A stretch of DNA of 64,000 bases from Corynebacterium halotolerans YIM 70093 = DSM 44683 (GCF_000341345.1 NC_020302.1:1-64000), one strand, 5' to 3'; counted from the first letter of the stretch, positions 11,873-20,858 are shown. Made by a program: numbers and translations. Notes: generated from the sequence alone by a model not told the origin.

Positions 11873-12217
11873 ATGGCAGCACGAGATGTAGCCGTGACCA
11901 GGATCTCGCCCCTGTCGGCCTTCCGTGTCGGCCTGGCCATGTCCCTGGTCGCACTGGTTGCCTGGCTCCTGGCCGTGGCTCTGCTGTACTCCGGCATGTC
12001 CGCCGCGGGTATCTGGGACCAGCTGAACAGCCTGATCGGTGACATCGGTGGCTCCCAGGCGATCACCTTCGGCATGGTCATCTCCTTCGCTGCGCTGATC
12101 GGCGCCATCGGCGCCATCCTGATGACGGTGCTCGCCCCACTGGCCGCGGTGGTCTACAACGCCATCGTGGACCTCTTCGGTGGCCTGACCGTCACCCTCC
12201 GGGAAGAGGCGGAGTAG
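11873..12217 (+). CDS. DUF3566 transmembrane protein
   Basis: A 114-residue membrane protein starting MAARDVAVTRISPLSAFRVG, three bases after the gyrA stop, with its GAGGAG ribosome site inside the gyrA end; the two are cotranscribed. Two hydrophobic helices (about 20-42 and 63-90) are separated by a loop containing GIWDQLNSLIGDIGG. This is the actinobacterial DUF3566 family, conserved directly downstream of gyrA. Its function is not established. Confidence 0.9.
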   Translation: MAARDVAVTRISPLSAFRVGLAMSLVALVAWLLAVALLYSGMSAAGIWDQLNSLIGDIGGSQAITFGMVISFAALIGAIGAILMTVLAPLAAVVYNAIVDLFGGLTVTLREEAE

Positions 12218-12233
12218 GGCCACTGCAGAATGG

Positions 12234-12276
12234 TCGCCTGGTCGGGGAAAAATCTCCTTCGACCAGGCGATTTGTC
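12234..12276 (+). terminator. Terminator of gyrA-DUF3566 transcript
   Basis: An 11-bp stem TCGCCTGGTCG / CGACCAGGCGA with a 15-nt loop is followed by TTTGTCATTT. Confidence 0.8.
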
Positions 12277-12316
12277 ATTTATCCGAAGTGGTGGGTAAAG
12301 TACATATTCGTTCCCA

Positions 12317-12393
12317 GGGCCTATAGCTCAGTCGGTTAGAGCGCATCGCTGATAACGATGAGGTCGCAAGTTCGATTCTTGCTAGGCCCACCA
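12317..12393 (+). tRNA. tRNA-Ile (GAT)
   Basis: The acceptor stem GGGCCTA (12317-12323) pairs with TAGGCCC (12383-12389). The anticodon loop holds GAT at 12351-12353, the T-arm contains GTTCGATTC, and CCA is encoded (12391-12393). It lies next to tRNA-Ala as in other corynebacteria. Confidence 0.97.
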
Positions 12394-12402
12394 AGGAACA
12401 AT

Positions 12403-12475
12403 GGGGCATTAGCTCAATTGGTAGAGCATCTGCTTTGCAAGCAGAAGGTCAGGAGTTCGATTCTCCTATGCTCCA
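12403..12475 (+). tRNA. tRNA-Ala (TGC)
   Basis: The acceptor GGGGCAT (12403-12409) pairs with ATGCTCC (12468-12474), including one G-T pair. The anticodon TGC is at 12436-12438 in loop TTTGCAA, and the T-arm contains GTTCGATTC. It starts 10 bp after tRNA-Ile and is probably cotranscribed with it. Confidence 0.97.
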
Positions 12476-12490
12476 CAGGGAACACTGCAG

Positions 12491-12526
12491 GAACCACCCT
12501 CCGGGAACGGAGGGTGGTTCTTTTTT
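12491..12526 (+). terminator. Terminator of the tRNA-Ile/tRNA-Ala unit
   Basis: A strong hairpin AACCACCCTCCG-GGAA-CGGAGGGTGGTT is followed by CTTTTTT. Confidence 0.92.
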
Positions 12527-12633
12527 GTGGGCCCGGTTAGGGCGTCGGTGGGGTGGGGGAGTGGTTCCCAGTGCTGCCGCTATCAACGTGCAGGTGTTTC
12601 CGCCGAAGGCTCGCTCAACGAGGGACTGCGCGG

Positions 12634-12649
12634 CGTTTCACGTGAAACA
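12634..12649. other. parS: parS centromere site 1
   Basis: CGTTTCACGTGAAACA matches the bacterial ParB-binding consensus TGTTTCACGTGAAACA at 15 of 16 positions. It lies in a gene-free spacer about 12.6 kb from dnaA, as expected for origin-proximal parS. Confidence 0.93.
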
Positions 12650-12680
12650 CTGTGTTCCGCTCGCTCGTGGGCTCCAGCCC

Positions 12681-12696
12681 GGTTTCACGTGAAACA
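12681..12696. other. parS: parS centromere site 2
   Basis: GGTTTCACGTGAAACA matches the consensus at 15 of 16 positions, 47 bp from site 1. The remaining spacer 12527-12860 contains no gene that I can support. Confidence 0.93.
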
Positions 12697-12860
12697 TCGG
12701 ATTCCGGGCAGGTTCCGCGCCCAGCTGTCGAAGCGTCGCGGTCGTGTTTCCGGCAGACGGGGAGTGAAAGAGGGAACCGGCTTCCGGGGTGAGCCGGAGG
12801 TCGGTTCCTTCACGGGCGGGGAGATGCTTTCCCGGACGAGATCCGTTCGCGTGGCCTGTC

Positions 12861-13694
12861 CTACCGGGGGTTGATCACGCGGCCCCAGGTGGACTTGTTG
12901 CCCCAGATGTTCTGGCGCAGACCCTCCAGCTGCAGGATCTGGGAGTGGTCGACGAAGAGGTTGACCTCGTTGCCGTAGTTCTTGACGTACCACTCGAAGA
13001 CGGGCCCGTCGGAGGCCTCGAACATGACGTTCTCCAGACCCAGGCCGTTGATGATGGAGGCGGCCGCCGAGGTGTTCCACTCGGCGACGTTCTCGGTGAT
13101 GCCCTCGGACTCGATCATGATGATCGATGCGCCGGCGTTCAGTGCGCGCTTGCCGCGGTCGATGAGGTCACCTATGTCCTTCTTCGACTCGGCGGCGAGC
13201 TCCTCGACACCTGAGTCGCCACCGGAGCCGATCTGGATGCCCAGCTCGGGCTTGGCCTTCAGACCGGCCTTGGTCACCTTCTCCACCAGGCGCTCGAGGC
13301 CGGAGGTCGGCAGCATGATGAAGCCGGTGGAAATCTCGATCACATCGAAGCCGACGTCCTTGGCCTCCTTGAGGTACTGGTCGACGGCGTCCTCGCCGTA
13401 GCGCAGGACGGTCTCAATCCAGCCGCCCGAGGAGACGTAGGCGCCATTCTCATGGGCGATGTCGCTGAACTTGCGGACCTGCTCCGGCGGCAGCAGGGCA
13501 AACGAACCGCCGGCCCACTTGATGCCGTCAACCCAGGGGCCCGCGACGTCGAAGACGTCCTGCAGGTGCCGGGTGCCGAAGGTGTTGTAGTACGGGGCGC
13601 GGATCTCGGTCATGCCGTAGGTGCGCGGCTTGGCCGGGCGGTGGGCCCGCGGAACGAAGTTGAAGGCGACATCGAAGTCGATTGCGTTGGTCAT
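12861..13694 (-). CDS. Phosphosulfolactate synthase (ComA)-family protein
   Basis: ComA enzymes add sulfite to phosphoenolpyruvate, the first step of coenzyme M synthesis in methanogens; bacterial members are mostly uncharacterised. The 277-residue protein follows the family: VDGIKWAGGS near residue 54, GFDVIEIS near 115, AGASIIMIES near 190, LENVMFEAS near 220, and VNLFVDHSQILQLEGLRQN near the C-terminus. It starts with MTNAIDFDVAF and is 23 bp downstream of a PrpD-family gene in the same operon. The actual reaction is unknown; coenzyme M synthesis is not expected in Corynebacterium. The family assignment is confident, the substrate is not. Confidence 0.82.
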   Translation of the reverse strand: MTNAIDFDVAFNFVPRAHRPAKPRTYGMTEIRAPYYNTFGTRHLQDVFDVAGPWVDGIKWAGGSFALLPPEQVRKFSDIAHENGAYVSSGGWIETVLRYGEDAVDQYLKEAKDVGFDVIEISTGFIMLPTSGLERLVEKVTKAGLKAKPELGIQIGSGGDSGVEELAAESKKDIGDLIDRGKRALNAGASIIMIESEGITENVAEWNTSAAASIINGLGLENVMFEASDGPVFEWYVKNYGNEVNLFVDHSQILQLEGLRQNIWGNKSTWGRVINPR

Positions 13695-13717
13695 GGTGGT
13701 GTCCTTTCTGTCGGTGC

Positions 13718-15115
13718 TTACTGGTTACGTTCGTGATTCCGGGTCGGGGAGACCTCGGCGAGGACCGCGGTTAGCTCCCTCACCGAGTCCCGGGACTCGA
13801 GGGTGTGGACGATCCCGGCGATCCGGTCGCGCAGCTCCGCATCCGCGAACGGCGCCGTCAGGGCGTCGAACTTGGCGCGGGCCCCGGCCCAGTCCAACGG
13901 TTGGGTGTGGAAGCCGGCGTAGGCCGATTCGGCGGTGTGGAATGCCGTGCCGTCGTCGAGGACGATGGTCAGGTCGGCGGACATCTCGGCCGGGAAGCGG
14001 CGTGAGAGCTCCTCGTCGGGAGTGATAACGACCTTGCTCATCAGTTGCTGGACGTCGGCGGCGACGATGCGTTCCGGGGCGTACTGCGCCGGGTTCAGCT
14101 CCCCGTCGATCAGCGCCACGGCGAGCATCCACGGCAGGGAGTGGTCGGCCTCCTCCTTGGTGCGGACGGTGCGCTTGTCGCCTTCCTCACCGCCACCGAT
14201 GATCTTGTGGGCCACGTCGAAGGTTTTCAGCCGGATCTCGCGGATGCGGTTGATGTCGAAGCCCACCGACCCGCGGAGCTTGAGCGCGGCCTCCAGGGCC
14301 GACTGCGAGTGGATCTCGGCGTTGTACTTCTTGATGATCGTGTGTCGCACGGACTCGAGGTCCTCGGCGGACCAGTCGATCCCGAAGTCGCCGGCGACGG
14401 ACTCCTTGAAGCCCTTGTTGCCCTCGAAGACCTCCTCCGGGCCCGTGATGCCGCGGGCCGCCAGCATGGCGTAGAAGGTGCCCTCCTTGGCCACATGCGG
14501 GTACGCCAGCCCTTTCCAGTGGCTGAGGTTGCCGGTACGGGTCACCCGCAGGGCGACGTTCGCGGTACCGGTCATCGCGGCGGCGTTGGCGATCTGCCCG
14601 GCGTCCAGGCCGAGTGCCTTGGCGGCGGCCGCGCCGGCGGCGAAGGCGCCCTGCGTCGTGTGGTCGAAGCCGCGGTCGCGCACCGGAGCGACGTCGGAGA
14701 GCCGCGTGTGGATCTGGTAGGCCACGGCAAGCGCGGTGAGGAAGTCGGCGCCGCTGGCGTCGGCGCTCTCGGCCGCGGCGAGGACCGCACCCAGGTTGTC
14801 CGACGGGTGGTTCGTCTCGCCCTTGGCGAGGTACGAGTCCATGAAGTCGAGGTACCGGCTCAGCGCGGAGTTGTAGAAGGCCGCCCGCTCCGGCGATGTC
14901 TTCCCACCGCCGATCATCGTGGCGGTGCCGAGCCCACCGGCCTGGAGGTCCGTCAGGAGACCGCGGATGGCGACGGTCGGTTCGCCGTCGAGGGCGCCGA
15001 TGGCCACGCCGAGGGTGTCCAGGACGCGGATCTTGAGCTGCTCGAGGGCCTCCGGACTCATCTGCTCGAGGGAGGCCTGCTCGACGAATTGCGCGAGCTG
15101 CTGGATTTCTGTCAT
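13718..15115 (-). CDS. MmgE/PrpD family protein
   Basis: The family includes 2-methylcitrate dehydratase PrpD, cis-aconitate decarboxylase and related lyases or dehydratases acting on small polycarboxylates. The 465-residue length is typical. Family-type features are the N-terminal LDTLGVAIGA (about 31-40), SALSRYLDFMDSY with KGETNHPSDNLGAVLAA (about 83-112), AMTGTANVALRVTRTG, and GLAYPHVAKEG. The next gene, 23 bp away, is ComA-like. The promoter carries a DtxR box and a separate palindrome, so iron control is likely. A propionate role is unlikely because no prpB or prpC is adjacent. Confidence 0.88.
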   Translation of the reverse strand: MTEIQQLAQFVEQASLEQMSPEALEQLKIRVLDTLGVAIGALDGEPTVAIRGLLTDLQAGGLGTATMIGGGKTSPERAAFYNSALSRYLDFMDSYLAKGETNHPSDNLGAVLAAAESADASGADFLTALAVAYQIHTRLSDVAPVRDRGFDHTTQGAFAAGAAAAKALGLDAGQIANAAAMTGTANVALRVTRTGNLSHWKGLAYPHVAKEGTFYAMLAARGITGPEEVFEGNKGFKESVAGDFGIDWSAEDLESVRHTIIKKYNAEIHSQSALEAALKLRGSVGFDINRIREIRLKTFDVAHKIIGGGEEGDKRTVRTKEEADHSLPWMLAVALIDGELNPAQYAPERIVAADVQQLMSKVVITPDEELSRRFPAEMSADLTIVLDDGTAFHTAESAYAGFHTQPLDWAGARAKFDALTAPFADAELRDRIAGIVHTLESRDSVRELTAVLAEVSPTRNHERNQ

Positions 15116-15177
15116 GTCTCTACCCCTTTCCCAGGGGCGATCCCGTGCCGGGGTGACCCCTGTCTATGACTTTCAAG

Positions 15178-15196
15178 TTAGGCTAGCCTCACCTAG
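15178..15196. promoter_or_regulatory. DtxR iron box
   Basis: TTAGGCTAGCCTCACCTAG matches the DtxR consensus TTAGGTTAGCCTAACCTAA at 16 of 19 positions. It lies 63 bp upstream of the PrpD-like start, just downstream of the predicted minus-strand promoter, where bound DtxR would block transcription when iron is replete. Confidence 0.85.
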
Positions 15197-15206
15197 CTGC
15201 CTGGTT

Positions 15207-15237
15207 AACAGTATAATCGTACTGTTTTGAATGTCAA
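15207..15237 (-). promoter_or_regulatory. Promoter and palindromic operator of the PrpD-ComA operon
   Basis: On the minus strand TTGACA (complement of 15232-15237) and TATACT (complement of 15210-15215) are separated by 16 bp, a near-consensus sigma-A promoter. AACAGTA (15207-15213) and TACTGTT (15220-15226) form a perfect 7-bp inverted repeat with a 6-bp spacer overlapping the -10 element, which suggests a second repressor. Confidence 0.7.
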
Positions 15238-15314
15238 GGCCCTGACCTGCATCATTTCCTTCGATGGGGGAGATGCCCGGTGCGCTGCACAGACCACAAC
15301 TTCAGGAAGACATG

Positions 15315-15348
15315 AAAAAGCGCCCCGCCCCGGGAGGGGCTGGGCGCT
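15315..15348 (-). terminator. Terminator of the minus-strand membrane protein gene
   Basis: On the minus strand AGCGCCCAGCCCC-TCCC-GGGGCGGGGCGCT forms a hairpin followed by TTTTTC. Confidence 0.8.
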
Positions 15349-15387
15349 GATCGGGTAGGACGAAGCGCGGCGGGTGCCGCAGCGTGC

Positions 15388-16317
15388 CTAGGTCTGGTTG
15401 TCGTCCGGGTTGCGGCCGATCTTGCGGTCGAACTCGTCCTCGAGCTCCTCGCCCTGGGCCTGCAGGTCACCGAGTTCGGCGGTCTCGCCGGAGCCCTTGG
15501 TCTCCTCGGCCTCCTCGGTCACGTCGCGCTCGATCTCCTCGGCGGCCTGGTCGGCGGTCTTCTGGGGGTTGGCGTCGGCGTCGGTGGCGACGTTCTCGGC
15601 GTTGTCGGGGGTCTCCATGGTGTCCTCCTCGGGGATGTCGGTCAGGTTCTCGGATCGGTGGGTCTCCAGCTGCTCGTCGAGGGCGCTCAGCAGCTCTTCG
15701 TCACGCTCGGCGGGCTCCTCCGCGAGATCGCCGGCGGGGGCCTGCTGACCCTCCGGCGTGCTGGTGGAGTACACGAGCGTGGCGGTTGACTCCTCGGTGG
15801 CCGCGCCCTCGTCGGAGAAGTCCTGGACGTGCGGCGGGGTGGTCCCCGGCTCCGGGCGGCGGGTGAACCAGTAGTACAGGGCCGCGATCAAGGCGGCCAC
15901 CAGGGCCAGCAGGCCGAAGTTCCGCATGGTGTTCCGGCGCTTCTTCCCCTGTGCCTTTTTCGCCTTCTTCTCGGCGGCCTTGGCGCGCCTGGAGGCGTCC
16001 TTGCGCAGATCCTTCCGGGTCTTGCGGAAGGCCTTCTTGGCCTTGTCGGCCTCTGCCTGGGCCGTGTCGGGATGGCTGAGATCCCCGCGGGCCTTCTCCA
16101 GACGGGCGCGGGCCGCCTTGGTCAGCGCCCCCGCCTCGCGGCGGGATTCGTCGAGCAGCTCGGCGGAGCGCCCCTTGAGGTGATCGAGGTCGACGGAGCC
16201 GGCGGCCTCGGCCAGGGTCTCGTAGGCCTCGCGGGCCTTCTGCTCGCGGTGGTCCTTGGCGCGGCCCCAGACGGACGAGGCCGCGGACAGAGCCATCTTC
16301 AGGGTTAACGGATTCAT
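15388..16317 (-). CDS. Membrane protein with basic coiled coil and acidic tail (hypothetical)
   Basis: A 309-residue protein starting MNPLTLKMALSAASSVWGRA. Residues 20-130 are charged and helical, ending in a strongly basic Lys/Ala/Arg region (KKAKKAQGKKRR). One membrane helix follows (NFGLLALVAALIAALYYW, about 133-150). The C-terminal half is acidic and Glu/Asp-rich (EEDTMETPDNAENVATDADA). Topology is probably basic segment inside, acidic tail outside, although the opposite is possible. No enzymatic motif is present. The layout resembles membrane-anchored scaffold or stress proteins of actinobacteria. Function is unknown. Confidence 0.75.
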   Translation of the reverse strand: MNPLTLKMALSAASSVWGRAKDHREQKAREAYETLAEAAGSVDLDHLKGRSAELLDESRREAGALTKAARARLEKARGDLSHPDTAQAEADKAKKAFRKTRKDLRKDASRRAKAAEKKAKKAQGKKRRNTMRNFGLLALVAALIAALYYWFTRRPEPGTTPPHVQDFSDEGAATEESTATLVYSTSTPEGQQAPAGDLAEEPAERDEELLSALDEQLETHRSENLTDIPEEDTMETPDNAENVATDADANPQKTADQAAEEIERDVTEEAEETKGSGETAELGDLQAQGEELEDEFDRKIGRNPDDNQT

Positions 16318-16718
16318 GTGACTCCTTGCGCTCGGGTGAGTTGCTCTTTCAGTGCCATCCAGCGTAGCTACGTTTCGATCCCCGCCGCCGGGTTCGCGTC
16401 ATTTTTCCGGCGTTCTGCCAGCGAGTCTGAAGCGGCTCCCACGCCTCCCGGACCCCGCGCCCGCGGCCCCGGAAAACATGTGGGGAACTCTGCCGGCCAC
16501 CCCGGAAACGGGTTAGACAGCTCGGTACGGAAAAGGCGTGCCGCACGCCGTGGGCCCGCGAATTATATTCACGGCGGCAGTAATTGAAAGACCAGGCCAA
16601 CGCCTATTCTCAAAGTAATATCTTTGAGTTCCCTGTTCTGATTCCGGTCCCGTCTTGCTACATTCGCCACCACTTCATCAACAGCCCGCCAGGGCCCGCA
16701 ACCGCAGAGGAGGAGAAC
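16318..16718. other. metF upstream region with palindrome
   Basis: The 400-bp spacer between divergent genes contains TCAAAG (16610-16615)-TAATAT-CTTTGA (16622-16627), a perfect 6-bp inverted repeat about 92 bp before the metF start. TAGAC at 16514-16518 followed six bases later by GTACG is only a partial match to the McbR motif TAGAC-N6-GTCTA. No gene is seen and no SAM riboswitch was recognised. Confidence 0.45.
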
Positions 16719-17729
16719 ATGAACGTGGCCACCATGCACCGCCGCGCAACGTCCCGATTCTCCGCCTCCGCGCCGCTCGACACCGAGTCCGCCGACACCG
16801 GCGCCCACCTCACGGGTGCGCACACCGCCCCCGCGCCCACGGCCGCCGCCCGCCCCCGCACGGCGCTGTCCTTCGAGGTCATCCCGCCCCGCCACGACGC
16901 GGATCAGGCCAAGATCGCCGATCTCCTGGCCACCCTCGAGTCCTACAACCCGGACTACATCGCCGTGACCAGTTCGCGGCGCTCCGGCTGGCTGGAGGGC
17001 ACCACCGAGTTCATCGCGCAGATCTCCGCGACCACCCGCATGCGCCCCCTGGCGCACCTGGCCTGCACGGCGGGCGACCGCGGGGAACTGCTCACCTGGA
17101 TCAACCGGCTCGTCGACGCCGGCGTCCGCGGCCTGCTGGCCCTGCGCGGCGACCTCGACGAAGGGCAGACCGGGCTGCCGCCCGGTCACCTCCAGCACGC
17201 GGACGAGCTCGTCCGTCTCATCCGCGACGTCGAGAAGCAGCAGGCCCTGCGCTTCGCCGCCGGCCGCCTGGCCGTCGGCGTCGCCGCCTACCCCAACGGG
17301 CACGCCGAGTCCGCGAACTACGACGAGGACATCGACGTCCTGCTGGCCAAGCAGCGCTCCGGCGCCGACTTCGCCATCACGCAGCTGTTCTTCGACGCGG
17401 AGGACTTCCTCCGCTTCGCGGAGAGAGCCCGCCTGGCGGGCGTGACCATCCCGCTCATCCCCGGCATCATGCCGATGACGAGCGTTCAGCGGCTGCGCCG
17501 AATGGGGCAGCTCTCCGGGCTGACCGTCCCCGACCGGCTGATACGCCGGCTCGAGACCGCCGGTCCGGAGGGCGAGCACGAGGTCGGACTCGGCCTCACC
17601 GCTGAACTGGGGCAGACCATCCTGGACGCCGGCACCGGGGGTCTGCACATCTACACCCACAACAAGCCGGATGTCACCACAGAACTGCTGGACCGCATAG
17701 GAGTGGCGCCCCGCCCACCGGGCGGATGA
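16719..17729 (+). CDS. metF: Methylenetetrahydrofolate reductase
   Basis: Flavoprotein that reduces 5,10-methylene-THF to 5-methyl-THF, the methyl donor for methionine synthesis. The ATG at 16719 has a very strong GAGGAGG ribosome site; the frame is open 135 bp further upstream without one. The protein is 336 residues. After a low-complexity N-terminus the TIM barrel begins with TALSFEVIPPRHDADQAK. Further family features are VTSSRRSG, AHLACTAG, LLALRGD, KQRSGADFAITQLFFDAEDF and IPLIPGIMPMTS. metE follows by 84 bp, so enzyme and consumer of the product are adjacent. Confidence 0.95.
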   Translation: MNVATMHRRATSRFSASAPLDTESADTGAHLTGAHTAPAPTAAARPRTALSFEVIPPRHDADQAKIADLLATLESYNPDYIAVTSSRRSGWLEGTTEFIAQISATTRMRPLAHLACTAGDRGELLTWINRLVDAGVRGLLALRGDLDEGQTGLPPGHLQHADELVRLIRDVEKQQALRFAAGRLAVGVAAYPNGHAESANYDEDIDVLLAKQRSGADFAITQLFFDAEDFLRFAERARLAGVTIPLIPGIMPMTSVQRLRRMGQLSGLTVPDRLIRRLETAGPEGEHEVGLGLTAELGQTILDAGTGGLHIYTHNKPDVTTELLDRIGVAPRPPGG

Positions 17730-17813
17730 GCCGCACACCCACTGCATGCACCGGGAGCCCCCGCGAAGAGCAGTTCAGAACCATCGAACACCTTCCGAAA
17801 GGCTTCCTTTTTC

Positions 17814-20138
17814 ATGTCTGCACACACTTTTCCCGCCGCCACCATCGAGGGCTACCCGCGCGTCGGCCCCAACCGTGAGCTGAAGAAGGCTCTCGAATCC
17901 TACTGGGCCGGACGCATCGACGCCGGGACCTTCACCTCCACCGCGCACTCCCTGCGCGTGGACACCTACGCCCGGCTGCGGAACCTGGGGCTGACCGGGG
18001 ACTACGCCATCCCGGCGGATGTCGCGCTCTACGACCAGGTCCTGGAGACCGCCCTGACCGTGGGCCTGCTCGGCGGCGACGCGGATGAGGTCCCCCTCGA
18101 CGAGGAGTTCGCCCTCGCCCGCGGCAACGCCGAGCGCGCCCCGCTCGAGATGACCAAGTGGTTCGACACCAACTACCACTACATCGTCCCCGAGGTCGCC
18201 GAGGCCGGCCGCTTCGTCGCCCGCCCCGACCGCGTGCTCTCGCTCGTCGCCGAGGCCCGGGCCGCCGGCCACACCGTGCGCCCCTACCTCGTCGGTCCCG
18301 TCACCCTGCTGGCCCTGTCCAAGCCGGCCGAGGGCGCCGGGAACCCGCTGGAGCGCCTGGCCGAGCTCACCGAGTCCTACCGGGTCGTCCTGTCCTCCCT
18401 GGCCGCCGCGGGCGTCGACTGGATCCAGCTCGCCGAGCCGGCCCTGACCGCCGACCTGCAGGTCGCCCCCGACGACCGGCTCGCCGATCACGCCGCCACC
18501 GCCTACGGCACGCTTCTCGACGCCCGCGTCGGCGCCGAGCGCCCGAACGTCCTGGTCACCACGCCCTACGGCTCCCTGCGCGCCGGACTGGACGCCCTGA
18601 CCCAGGCCGCGCCGGAGGCCCTGCACGTCGACCTCGCCCCGGCCACCCTGGCCACGGATCCGGAGTACCCGCGACGCGTCGCCGCCGCCGTGGGGCCGGA
18701 GACCACGCTCGTCGCCGGCGTGGTCGACGGCCGCAACGTCTGGGCCGCGGACCTGCGCGAGCGGCTCACGGTGCTCGAGTCGCTGCGCGACGCGGGCGTC
18801 GAGAAGCTGTCCGTGTCCTCCTCGGTGTCCCTGCTGCACGTGCCGCACACCGTGGCCGTCGAGACGAAACTGCCCGTCGACGTCGCCGGGTGGCTGTCCT
18901 TCGCCGACGAGAAGATCGGCGAGGCCACGGCCCTGGCCACCGCGCTGAATGACGGCACCGTCGCCGCCGCGGACGCCTTCGCCCGCTCCGACCGCGCCGT
19001 GCGCACCCGCCGCGAATCGCACCGCACCCACGACGAGGCCGTCCAGGCCCGTGTCGCCGAGCTGCCGGAGGGGGCGGTCCAGCGCGAACCGGCCTTCGCC
19101 GGGCGCGTCGAGGCACAGAAGTCCCTCGACCTGCCGGAGCTGCCGACCACCACGATCGGTTCCTTCCCGCAGACCGCCGAGGTGCGCAAGGCGCGCGCCG
19201 GCCACCGCGCCGGTGAACTCACCGACGCCGAGTACGAGGCCGCGCTGAAGGAGGAGATCCGCAGCGTCATCGACCTGCAGGAGCGCCTCGGCCTCGACGT
19301 GCTCGTCCACGGCGAGCCCGAGCGCAACGACATGGTCCAGTACTTCGCCGAACTCCTCGACGGTTTCGTCACCACGGAGTTCGGCTGGGTCCAGTCCTAC
19401 GGTTCCCGCTGCACCCGCCCGCCGCTGGTCATCGGTGACGTCTCCCGGCCCGAGGCCATGACCGTCGAGTGGGCCCGCTACGCCCAGTCGCTGTCCGAGA
19501 AGCACGTCAAGGGCATGCTCACCGGCCCCGTGACCATCCTGGCCTGGTCGTTCACGCGTGACGACGTCCCGCTGTCCGTCTCCGCCGACCAGATCGCGCT
19601 GGCCCTGGCCGACGAGGTCGCCGACCTCGAGAACGCCGGCATCCGGATCATCCAGATCGACGAGCCCGCCCTGCGCGAGCTGCTGCCGCTGCGCTCGGAC
19701 GCCCGTGCCTCCTACCTGGACTGGGCCGTGCGCTCCTTCCGCCTGGTGGCCCTGGACGCGAAGCCGGACACCCAGATCCACACCCACCTCTGCTACTCCG
19801 AGTTCGGCCAGATCATCGAGGCCGTTGCGGCGCTGGACGCGGACGTGACCTCGATCGAGGCCGCCCGCTCGCGGATGGAGCTGCTCGGCGACCTCGAGGA
19901 CTCCTTCACCTCGGAGATCGGCCCCGGCATCTGGGACATCCACTCGCCTCGCGTGCCGAGCGTCGGCGAGCTCTCCGAGCTGATCAAGGCCGCGCTGGTC
20001 AACGTGCCGGCCGAGCGTCTGTGGATTAACCCGGACTGCGGCCTGAAGACCCGCGGCTACGCCGAGGTTGAGCCGGCCCTGCGCAACCTGGTCCTCGCCC
20101 GCGACCTGGTGGCCGAGTCGCTGCAGCCGGTGAAGTAA
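17814..20138 (+). CDS. metE: Cobalamin-independent methionine synthase
   Basis: Transfers the methyl group of 5-methyl-THF polyglutamate to homocysteine. The 774-residue length is full. The N-terminal half starts [19 protein letters not shown] and the catalytic half shows the [14 protein letters not shown] motif near 440. Zinc ligands are seen in HTHLCYSEF (about 655-663) and [11 protein letters not shown] (about 739-749). The start follows AAAGGC about 10 bp upstream. The gene is paired with metF; the spacer between them has no terminator, so cotranscription is plausible. Confidence 0.97.
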   Translation: MSAHTFPAATIEGYPRVGPNRELKKALESYWAGRIDAGTFTSTAHSLRVDTYARLRNLGLTGDYAIPADVALYDQVLETALTVGLLGGDADEVPLDEEFALARGNAERAPLEMTKWFDTNYHYIVPEVAEAGRFVARPDRVLSLVAEARAAGHTVRPYLVGPVTLLALSKPAEGAGNPLERLAELTESYRVVLSSLAAAGVDWIQLAEPALTADLQVAPDDRLADHAATAYGTLLDARVGAERPNVLVTTPYGSLRAGLDALTQAAPEALHVDLAPATLATDPEYPRRVAAAVGPETTLVAGVVDGRNVWAADLRERLTVLESLRDAGVEKLSVSSSVSLLHVPHTVAVETKLPVDVAGWLSFADEKIGEATALATALNDGTVAAADAFARSDRAVRTRRESHRTHDEAVQARVAELPEGAVQREPAFAGRVEAQKSLDLPELPTTTIGSFPQTAEVRKARAGHRAGELTDAEYEAALKEEIRSVIDLQERLGLDVLVHGEPERNDMVQYFAELLDGFVTTEFGWVQSYGSRCTRPPLVIGDVSRPEAMTVEWARYAQSLSEKHVKGMLTGPVTILAWSFTRDDVPLSVSADQIALALADEVADLENAGIRIIQIDEPALRELLPLRSDARASYLDWAVRSFRLVALDAKPDTQIHTHLCYSEFGQIIEAVAALDADVTSIEAARSRMELLGDLEDSFTSEIGPGIWDIHSPRVPSVGELSELIKAALVNVPAERLWINPDCGLKTRGYAEVEPALRNLVLARDLVAESLQPVK

Positions 20139-20156
20139 GCGGTGACGGTAGGCGGT

Positions 20157-20206
20157 CGCGGGGTGGCCGGGATCCGGTGCGACCGACGGACCCGGGCCAC
20201 CCCGCG
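20157..20206 (+). terminator. Hairpin downstream of metE
   Basis: CGCGGGGTGGCC (20157-20168) and GGCCACCCCGCG (20195-20206) form a perfect 12-bp stem. No T-run follows, so it may end transcription inefficiently or stabilise the 3' end. Confidence 0.55.
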
Positions 20207-20306
20207 GACAGCGCCGGATGAGGCGCCGCCACCGCGCCCCCCGTCTCACCCGTAAGGTAAGGGGGACTCCCGGCACGACGCGACCGCGTTCACTAGGATG
20301 GTCCGC

Positions 20307-20831
20307 ATGACCAACAAGACCGCTACCGCGACGCTGCACACGAACCGCGGCGACATCGTCATCGAGCTGTTCGGCAACCACGCCCCCGAGACCGTCGACA
20401 ACTTCGTCGGCCTGGCCCAGGGCACCAAGGAGTACAAGACCGAGAACGCCTCCGGCACCGACAAGGGCCCGTTCTACGACGGCGCGATCTTCCACCGCGT
20501 CATTGACGGCTTCATGATCCAGGGCGGCGACCCGACCGGCACCGGCCGTGGCGGCCCGGGCTACATGTTCGCCGATGAGTTCCACCCCGAGCTGCGCTTC
20601 GACCGCGCCTACCTGCTGGCCATGGCGAACGCCGGCCCGGGCACCAACGGCTCGCAGTTCTTCATCACCACCGGCCCGACCCCGCACCTGAACAACCGGC
20701 ACACCATCTTCGGCGAGGTCACCGACGCCGAGTCCCAGAAGGTCGTCGACGCCATCTCCTCCACCCCGACCGACCGCATGGACCGCCCGAATGAGCCGGT
20801 GGTCATCGAGTCCGTCGAGATCTCCGAGTAA
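20307..20831 (+). CDS. ppiA: Peptidyl-prolyl cis-trans isomerase, cyclophilin type
   Basis: Catalyses proline isomerisation during protein folding in the cytoplasm. The ATG at 20307 is preferred over 20298: AGGATGG then serves as ribosome site and the protein begins [16 protein letters not shown] as in actinobacterial PpiA. It is 174 residues with the cyclophilin core [25 protein letters not shown], then [16 protein letters not shown] and [11 protein letters not shown], which carry the catalytic Arg, Phe, Gln and His positions. It has no signal peptide. The neighbouring rhomboid gene is a conserved partner in origin regions of actinobacteria. Confidence 0.95.
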   Translation: MTNKTATATLHTNRGDIVIELFGNHAPETVDNFVGLAQGTKEYKTENASGTDKGPFYDGAIFHRVIDGFMIQGGDPTGTGRGGPGYMFADEFHPELRFDRAYLLAMANAGPGTNGSQFFITTGPTPHLNNRHTIFGEVTDAESQKVVDAISSTPTDRMDRPNEPVVIESVEISE

Positions 20832-20858
20832 GAACCCGCTTCTTTCCCGGCATCCTCC

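Noticed and set aside
16514..16529. McbR operator upstream of metF
   Set aside because: TAGAC-N6-GTACG matches only half of the palindromic consensus.
17775..20702. Open frame of 975 codons on the minus strand
   Set aside because: It is antisense to metE and ppiA, both clearly real, and shows no known domain.
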